Assembly: GCA_964392665.1 (NCBI GenBank)
Contig: CAYMQB010000010.1
Span: forward strand, 1-64,000
Direction of reading: 5' to 3'
Length of the DNA stretch: 64,000 nucleotides
Source of the DNA: CAYMQB01 sp964392665
Lineage (GTDB): Bacteria > Hydrothermota > E44-bin80
Below, in pieces: positions 59,155-64,000 of this stretch. The stretch's first letter is position 1; the number at the start of each line of letters is the position of its first letter. The position numbers were made by a program, and so were the translations under genes. The notes beneath the pieces were generated by a model that saw only the letters and a list, made by a program, of their open reading frames with translations, had not been told where the DNA came from and did not search any database.

Positions 59155-62151
59155 TTAAAAGCTTACGCTGATTCCGATATGGATTTTTCTCGGGTCTCCA
59201 TAGAGATACGGGTCGTTTAGCAGATCCTGATAAGCGACTTTGTAAGAATCGTACCATTCCTGTTGTGAGATTTCTCCATTGCCATCGAAATCCCTTCTAT
59301 CATCGTACTTACTGTGGTTTGATGGTATCGTATTGGTAACATCTGATGGCCAGGTCGAGGAGATGTATCCGTCGAAAGTTGATAGTTTATCATTATCGTC
59401 TGTTTTCCCGGTTTCGGGATAAACATTGACAACATTTTCCGTATTAAGCAGATTTGTTATCTCGGCAAACAGAGAATAATAGAAGTTCAAAACTTTCAGT
59501 TCCTTTGAGACCTTCAGGTCTGTTATCCAGTTCCAGGGCATACGTTCTCCATTGACTTCTCCGATTATCAACTGGGATGTGTTCCTCTTTGTATAGGGAA
59601 GTCCACTGGAAAGACTTGACAACAAATTAATGTTTATGTTCTCCAATGGATAGATGGTGCCCATCGTAGGACCACTCTCAGCTGGAATCCTGAAATTCGC
59701 TTGTGCCGATACAATATGCCTCTGGTCAAATTCAAGAGCATAATCAGTCTTTGGAATCGGAACAGCTTCTCCCGTGACAGGGTCAACAGGTACATTTGCA
59801 ATGTAGTCATAGTATGCCTGTGTTCCGTAAGAGCTGGTTCCTTTTGCCTGAGATAATGTATAAACAAGTTTACCTGAAAGGAATCTTGTCGCTCTTTTTG
59901 TAAGGGTGAACTCTGCACCTTTGACATTGCCGTAATCTTCTGTAACGAACTGGGTGTATGTGTTAGGCAATGCGGGAACGAATCTAACTCCGATCAAGTC
60001 ATAAAGATCTTTATAGTAAACCGTTACGAACAGCGCAGCATCAGTTCCCAGTTGTTGTGCAAGACCAATTTCATATGAAGTTGTTTGTTGCGCACTTATG
60101 TCAGGGTTTCCTAGTCTTGTCCATCCACCTCTTGCTTTAGCAAGGTCAGTGTTGATGTTATCATAAAGGCGGATTAACCTGGGAATCTGGAAGAACTGTC
60201 CATAAGATACATGCAATACGGTATTTTCAGTTACCGGGAATGAAACACCGAGCCTTGGGCTGAACTTGTATTTAGGATTGGCATCTTCCTTACCAACACT
60301 AATTCTGGTCGGGTCGATGTATTTCTGAGCGTTTGCATCCAGGTAGTCGCCTCTGATACCAATATTAAGGATGAATCCTGGATATTCCATTTTGTCCTGG
60401 ATATACAGGGCTCCCTGAAGTGGTTCATATGTATAGTCGTCAAAATACAAACATTCAGTAAGGTCGTGACTGCTTTGTGCACTAGGGCTTGTAGCAATAT
60501 ATCCACCGTAATGACGCTCTGCTGTGTGCTTGATACCCTCCAACCCAACCTTCAGCTGGTGATGGTCTGTAATCTGACTTGTTATATCGAGTTTACCATC
60601 TATATAGGAGGATAGTCTTTCGGTCCAGTTTCCACTTCCACTGTATCCAAAGGCAAAATTATTACCTGACTGACCATTTACACCCCAAGGGTAATAGTAG
60701 TTTCCATCTGCATCTTTTGCATAGTAATCGAGACTGTCGATGTCTGCTCCGCGCTGCCCTGAACTCGTCACTTCGTCGATATCATAATACCACCAGTCTA
60801 AGAAATCGTAATCTTCCCATAGTTTCCTATCTGCTTCAACGACAATGTCCCTTGTTCCCTCCCATGTATGGGTGGTGAAGTAGGCGAGGTTTAAGGTATA
60901 AAAGGTTGATTGCGAAAGCACGTGGTTGAGTGTGAAGTGCCCTTGCTGAGCTTTTTTCAGGACTGCTGATCTCTGAAATGGTGGTTTGTACTTATCGTCC
61001 TGTTCGCTCCACTGTGATTCGCCAGGTAGTCCAAATGTGCCACAGTATTCGCCGTACTGGGTTCGCGTTGTGAATCCACTTCCAGTGACACGAATTTTAG
61101 GACTTATCTGGTATGATACTTTGGCATTCAGGGAATAGTAATCTCTGTCTGTATTGGACATCGGGAAGAATGTGTTTCCCTGGTCTCTTGTAATCTGAGA
61201 AGCGAATGCATTTTGATGGTCTCTTGCCGTAACTTCTGATGAGATGAAGTAAGACAAACCTTTTATTCCTGGAATGGATCCACCAAAGTTCAATTCACCC
61301 CTGTGAAAACCTTCGTAAAGACTTCCGCCACTTGGTCCAACCTCGTTTCCGTTGATAACATATTTTTCGCTATCATTCTTAAAAGGAAAATCTGTTGTAT
61401 ATCTTAAGAAACCTTCTGTTTTCTTTCCTTCTTTTGTTACGAGATTTACTATTCCACTCATTGCCTGTCCATATTCGGCATTGAAGCCACCTGTCTGGAC
61501 AACCACTTCTTTTATGGCGTTCATATTGACCTGAGCGCCAGCCTGTCCAGTAATAGCATCATTGATGGACATACCATCAACCATATAGACAATTTCGTCT
61601 GCTCTTCCACCTCGTATGTGTAAACCTTCAGTTGCACCACTGGCACCACCGGCGGAATTTAGAACACCAGCTTGTTCGCTGATAACATCGTTGTAATTGT
61701 GTGTAATTCTATTTTCCATCTCCTCCGTGGTAACGAAATGTGTGGTTGATGTTACATCTTTTTTAACCATAGTTTTCTTAGCGACAACGATTACTCCTTC
61801 AACCTTGATAACTGTTTGTGAAAGTTCGAAATCGATCGTTGTGGTAAAATCCTGGACCACTCTCACGTCGGTTTTTGTTACAGGTTTATAACCAATCATT
61901 GTTGCCGTAAGAGAATATGTTCCTACTGGAACATTAATAACGAAGTATTTACCGCTCGTATTTGCTGCTCCTCCCATCGAGGTGCCTATGATGACGACAT
62001 TTACACCGGGAAGGACTTCGCCTGTATTTGCATCGATTATCCGTCCCATAATCTTTCCTGTAACTCCAGCAAAGACGCTTGAGATGGAGAAGAGCAAAAG
62101 GAGAGTAATCAAGAACGGTATCTTTATGAATCTTTTTGCTTCGTTCTTCAT
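59155..62151 (-). CDS. TonB-dependent receptor with carboxypeptidase-like N-terminal domain
   Basis: The 998-residue outer-membrane transporter has a signal peptide (~1-28) and a CarboxypepD_reg-like domain (~30-115, 'GRIIDANTGEVLPGVNVVIIGTSMGGAANTSGKYFVINVPVG'). A plug follows (~130-240, 'LHIRGGRADEIVYMVDGMSIND', 'VVVQTGGFNAEYGQAMSGIVNLVTKEG'), then a 22-strand-type barrel ending 'HIGISVSF'. The substrate is unknown; no SusD partner is adjacent. An EF-hand-like loop (DFDGNGEISQQE) lies near the C-terminus. ATG 62151 follows AAAGGAG; an upstream start at 62184 is less likely. Confidence 0.9.
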   Translation of the reverse strand: MKNEAKRFIKIPFLITLLLLFSISSVFAGVTGKIMGRIIDANTGEVLPGVNVVIIGTSMGGAANTSGKYFVINVPVGTYSLTATMIGYKPVTKTDVRVVQDFTTTIDFELSQTVIKVEGVIVVAKKTMVKKDVTSTTHFVTTEEMENRITHNYNDVISEQAGVLNSAGGASGATEGLHIRGGRADEIVYMVDGMSINDAITGQAGAQVNMNAIKEVVVQTGGFNAEYGQAMSGIVNLVTKEGKKTEGFLRYTTDFPFKNDSEKYVINGNEVGPSGGSLYEGFHRGELNFGGSIPGIKGLSYFISSEVTARDHQNAFASQITRDQGNTFFPMSNTDRDYYSLNAKVSYQISPKIRVTGSGFTTRTQYGEYCGTFGLPGESQWSEQDDKYKPPFQRSAVLKKAQQGHFTLNHVLSQSTFYTLNLAYFTTHTWEGTRDIVVEADRKLWEDYDFLDWWYYDIDEVTSSGQRGADIDSLDYYAKDADGNYYYPWGVNGQSGNNFAFGYSGSGNWTERLSSYIDGKLDITSQITDHHQLKVGLEGIKHTAERHYGGYIATSPSAQSSHDLTECLYFDDYTYEPLQGALYIQDKMEYPGFILNIGIRGDYLDANAQKYIDPTRISVGKEDANPKYKFSPRLGVSFPVTENTVLHVSYGQFFQIPRLIRLYDNINTDLAKARGGWTRLGNPDISAQQTTSYEIGLAQQLGTDAALFVTVYYKDLYDLIGVRFVPALPNTYTQFVTEDYGNVKGAEFTLTKRATRFLSGKLVYTLSQAKGTSSYGTQAYYDYIANVPVDPVTGEAVPIPKTDYALEFDQRHIVSAQANFRIPAESGPTMGTIYPLENININLLSSLSSGLPYTKRNTSQLIIGEVNGERMPWNWITDLKVSKELKVLNFYYSLFAEITNLLNTENVVNVYPETGKTDDNDKLSTFDGYISSTWPSDVTNTIPSNHSKYDDRRDFDGNGEISQQEWYDSYKVAYQDLLNDPYLYGDPRKIHIGISVSF
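59257..59292 (-). other. EF-hand-like calcium-binding loop in the receptor
   Basis: Residues ~954-965 of the receptor read DFDGNGEISQQE. Asp at positions 1 and 3, Asn at 5, Ile at 8 and Glu at 12 fit the canonical EF-hand loop. It falls between the last barrel strands, probably in an external loop. Confidence 0.6.
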
Positions 62152-62183
62152 GGAATACTCCTTTCGTTGAATTGCATTAAGCA

Positions 62184-64000
62184 TTATCTCAGAACCAGAA
62201 GTTTCTTTGTTGCTCTAAAATTGCCTGCACTGAGTTTGTAGAAGTAAACACCCTGCGCTACTCTCTTATTATTGTTGTCGCTGCTGTTCCAGAGCACACT
62301 TTTGTATCCTGGTTCTTCTACACCACTAACAAGTGTTTTTACAAGTCGTCCTGCTGAGTTATAGATTCTCAGGGACACGTTCGATTTTTTGGGAATTGAA
62401 TAAAGAATATTCGTTCTGTTCTTGAATGGGTTAGGTCTATTCTGAGAAAGGGCAAAAACCTTTGGCATATTTGGTGTTTCCTTATCTTCGGATGTAATCT
62501 TGATTGCCGCACCAAACCATGTCAAAACATTACCCATAACTGTTATTTGGTCCGATTTCGGTAGCGATACATACATAAATGGTAAGAAAACGACCTTGTT
62601 GCTTGTATCTTCCCATCTGACTCCTCGAACCGTGGTTGCTCCAGCGTCTGTGAAAATAGCAATTGCACTGGGTTCAATACCAATTTCATCATTCCAGTTT
62701 GTTAGAGGAAATGTTTCTTCTGCCACAATACCGTCTGAAATCGGATCGCCTGTGATTCCATAGACTGAATCATAACAGACATCGTTGTAAATGTAATTTA
62801 CCTTAAGTACATCGTAAGGAAAATCACCGGAAGCATAGGCGACGTTTGCCCAACCGTCCCATAATCCGAGGATTTCATCCGAATTAAAGAAGATATTTCC
62901 ACCCTTTGACATATAATCGTAGAGCACATTTCCAGCACTTGTTTTTGTAAGAATTGTTCCATAACCATAATCGCCATTCCAGATTATTGCGTTGTAGTTA
63001 GGAAATACGGTTGAATCCGGTGTTCCGTATACTATGGGGTCATAGACATCGTATCCACCTGTAATACCAAGTGAATCGAGGACATCCTGGTAATCGAGTA
63101 ACGCATCTCCTGATTCGTTTACATAGAGGACGTTTGCTGTTGGAACCAGAAACCAGAATTCATAGGTAGGCGATGATGAAACTTGGTTGTCCGAGTCCAA
63201 TGCCTCAACATGATAAACAATGTCGGTTTGGCTAGGATAAACGGGAATGTTTGCCGAATAGTCAACGCCACTTTTTGTGGATGTCATCGGAATCGTATCA
63301 GGAACTCCATTTGCAACAACAATAAGATCAACCGAAAGTAGTGAATCTGCAAAGTTTGTAACTGTTACGGTCACAGGATAAGGTCCTGATGTTGTGGTTG
63401 TGCAGTACTGCTTGAGTCCCAATATGGCTGCGGACGGTGTATTATCAAACCAGTCGAGAATTCTACCTATTAGTTCCTGCTGTTGCTGTATCTCAGGAGT
63501 GTATGGAACTGCATAATCTTCTATGTAAGCAAATGGGAAATACAGCCAAACTACCTTATATAAACCTGGCTGTTCGTATCTGAAAGCACTGCAGTATCCC
63601 CATTCATCGTATAGAATCCCGCGCCATTGTGTTGTATCTGCTGGTTCATCGAATTTTCCAGCGTAATTGTATCCGGGACCGACAAAGTAATAGGGAAAGC
63701 TTGTTATGGGCCAGTCTTCATTGAAGACTGCAGTAATCTGGTCATTCGTTCTCCCATAATAAACAGATATGGAGTCAGATGCATAGTCATCCGTTCCTCC
63801 GAGGATGCCGAAGTAATCATAAAGAAATTCACCGGACTCCGTTGTGTAGTCTCCCCAATCGTATCCGAATTCTCCTGCAGGTATATCCATACCTGAAACA
63901 AGCAGATTACCACCACCATCGAGAAAATCCTCTATCATTGACTGAGCATCGTAAAATGATGCCCCTGAATATTCCCAGGAATTCCAGATAATTACATTGT
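62184..64000 (-). CDS. Secreted protein with Por/FlgD-like C-terminal domain (partial)
   Basis: The frame is open to the window edge, so the N-terminus is outside; the visible part is 605 codons. Codons before the ATG at 63938 read 'NVIIWNSWEYSGASFYDAQSMIEDFLDGGGNLLVSG', a Rossmann-like stretch that recurs later ('NYNAIIWNGDYGYG...YMSKGGNIFFNSDE'), so two related domains flank a middle Ig-like segment (~195-265). The C-terminus is a full sorting-type module: 'ALSQNRPNPFKNRTNILYSIPKKSNVSLRIYNSAGRLVKTLVSG' to 'VAQGVYFYKLSAGNFRATKKLLVLR'. The stop lies one base from the longest receptor frame. No catalytic residues are recognised. Confidence 0.82.
   Translation of the reverse strand, partial: NVIIWNSWEYSGASFYDAQSMIEDFLDGGGNLLVSGMDIPAGEFGYDWGDYTTESGEFLYDYFGILGGTDDYASDSISVYYGRTNDQITAVFNEDWPITSFPYYFVGPGYNYAGKFDEPADTTQWRGILYDEWGYCSAFRYEQPGLYKVVWLYFPFAYIEDYAVPYTPEIQQQQELIGRILDWFDNTPSAAILGLKQYCTTTTSGPYPVTVTVTNFADSLLSVDLIVVANGVPDTIPMTSTKSGVDYSANIPVYPSQTDIVYHVEALDSDNQVSSSPTYEFWFLVPTANVLYVNESGDALLDYQDVLDSLGITGGYDVYDPIVYGTPDSTVFPNYNAIIWNGDYGYGTILTKTSAGNVLYDYMSKGGNIFFNSDEILGLWDGWANVAYASGDFPYDVLKVNYIYNDVCYDSVYGITGDPISDGIVAEETFPLTNWNDEIGIEPSAIAIFTDAGATTVRGVRWEDTSNKVVFLPFMYVSLPKSDQITVMGNVLTWFGAAIKITSEDKETPNMPKVFALSQNRPNPFKNRTNILYSIPKKSNVSLRIYNSAGRLVKTLVSGVEEPGYKSVLWNSSDNNNKRVAQGVYFYKLSAGNFRATKKLLVLR

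Noticed and set aside
1..64000. tRNA, rRNA, insertion sequence, integrase or prophage
   Set aside because: I checked the gaps between genes by eye and found no cloverleaf, rRNA-like sequence, transposase or integrase motif; a small RNA gene could still be missed without a covariance search.

Overview
The window looks like a piece of an uncultured bacterial chromosome from the FCB-group or WOR-3-like candidate phyla. It is AT-rich and gene-dense. It encodes TonB-dependent receptor, PorV-family and long secreted proteins with FlgD/Por-like C-terminal domains, a DUF2723 membrane protein, folP next to cdaA, and a geranylgeranylglyceryl-phosphate synthase. That mix is typical of FCB and related lineages; the placement is inference, because no rRNA or tRNA gene is present.

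Layout. 1-8.8 kb: a lipoprotein, then prmC-prfA-DUF1385 (minus strand), a triple-GAF diguanylate cyclase, an acetyltransferase, a purine permease and two membrane proteins. 8.8-12.9 kb: two convergent CPA2 cation/proton antiporters with a CBS protein, a PII-like protein and a PTS EIIA remnant. 13.0-33.3 kb: a large surface-polysaccharide locus with a Wza-like exporter, a sulfotransferase on the opposite strand, Wzz, Wzy and Wzx proteins, seven glycosyltransferases and an NDP-sugar epimerase. It ends in a broken WecB-type epimerase gene that faces an intact minus-strand operon for UDP-diacetamido-uronic acid synthesis (WlbC-, WlbA::WlbB- and WbpI-like). 33.5-39 kb: GGGP synthase, alaS, a small beta-grasp protein, an FtsB-like protein and a DRG-like GTPase. 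39.1-42.4 kb: a secreted OB-fold protein, a helical orphan and a beta-propeller lipoprotein. 42.5-49.6 kb: ruvA divergent from tilS-hpt-ftsH-folE-folP-cdaA. 49.6-50.2 kb: a noncoding patchwork of repeats. 50.2-55 kb: a DUF2723 protein, then an ECF sigma factor, its zinc-finger anti-sigma factor and an HtrA-like pseudoprotease. 55.1-64 kb (minus strand): a PorV-family protein, two long secreted proteins and a TonB-dependent receptor.

Three regulatory observations stand out. First, the leader before the wzz operon can fold as a stem, an antiterminator and a terminator that exclude one another, with a possible five-codon leader ORF. Second, about nine genes have a promoter whose -10 box lies 5-11 bases before the start codon and no Shine-Dalgarno sequence, which points to leaderless or near-leaderless mRNAs beside ordinary SD-led genes. 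Third, the ECF sigma gene carries a textbook ECF promoter right at its start, and its operon ends in an HtrA homologue that has lost the catalytic His and Asp. No CRISPR array, transposase, integrase, tRNA or rRNA was seen.
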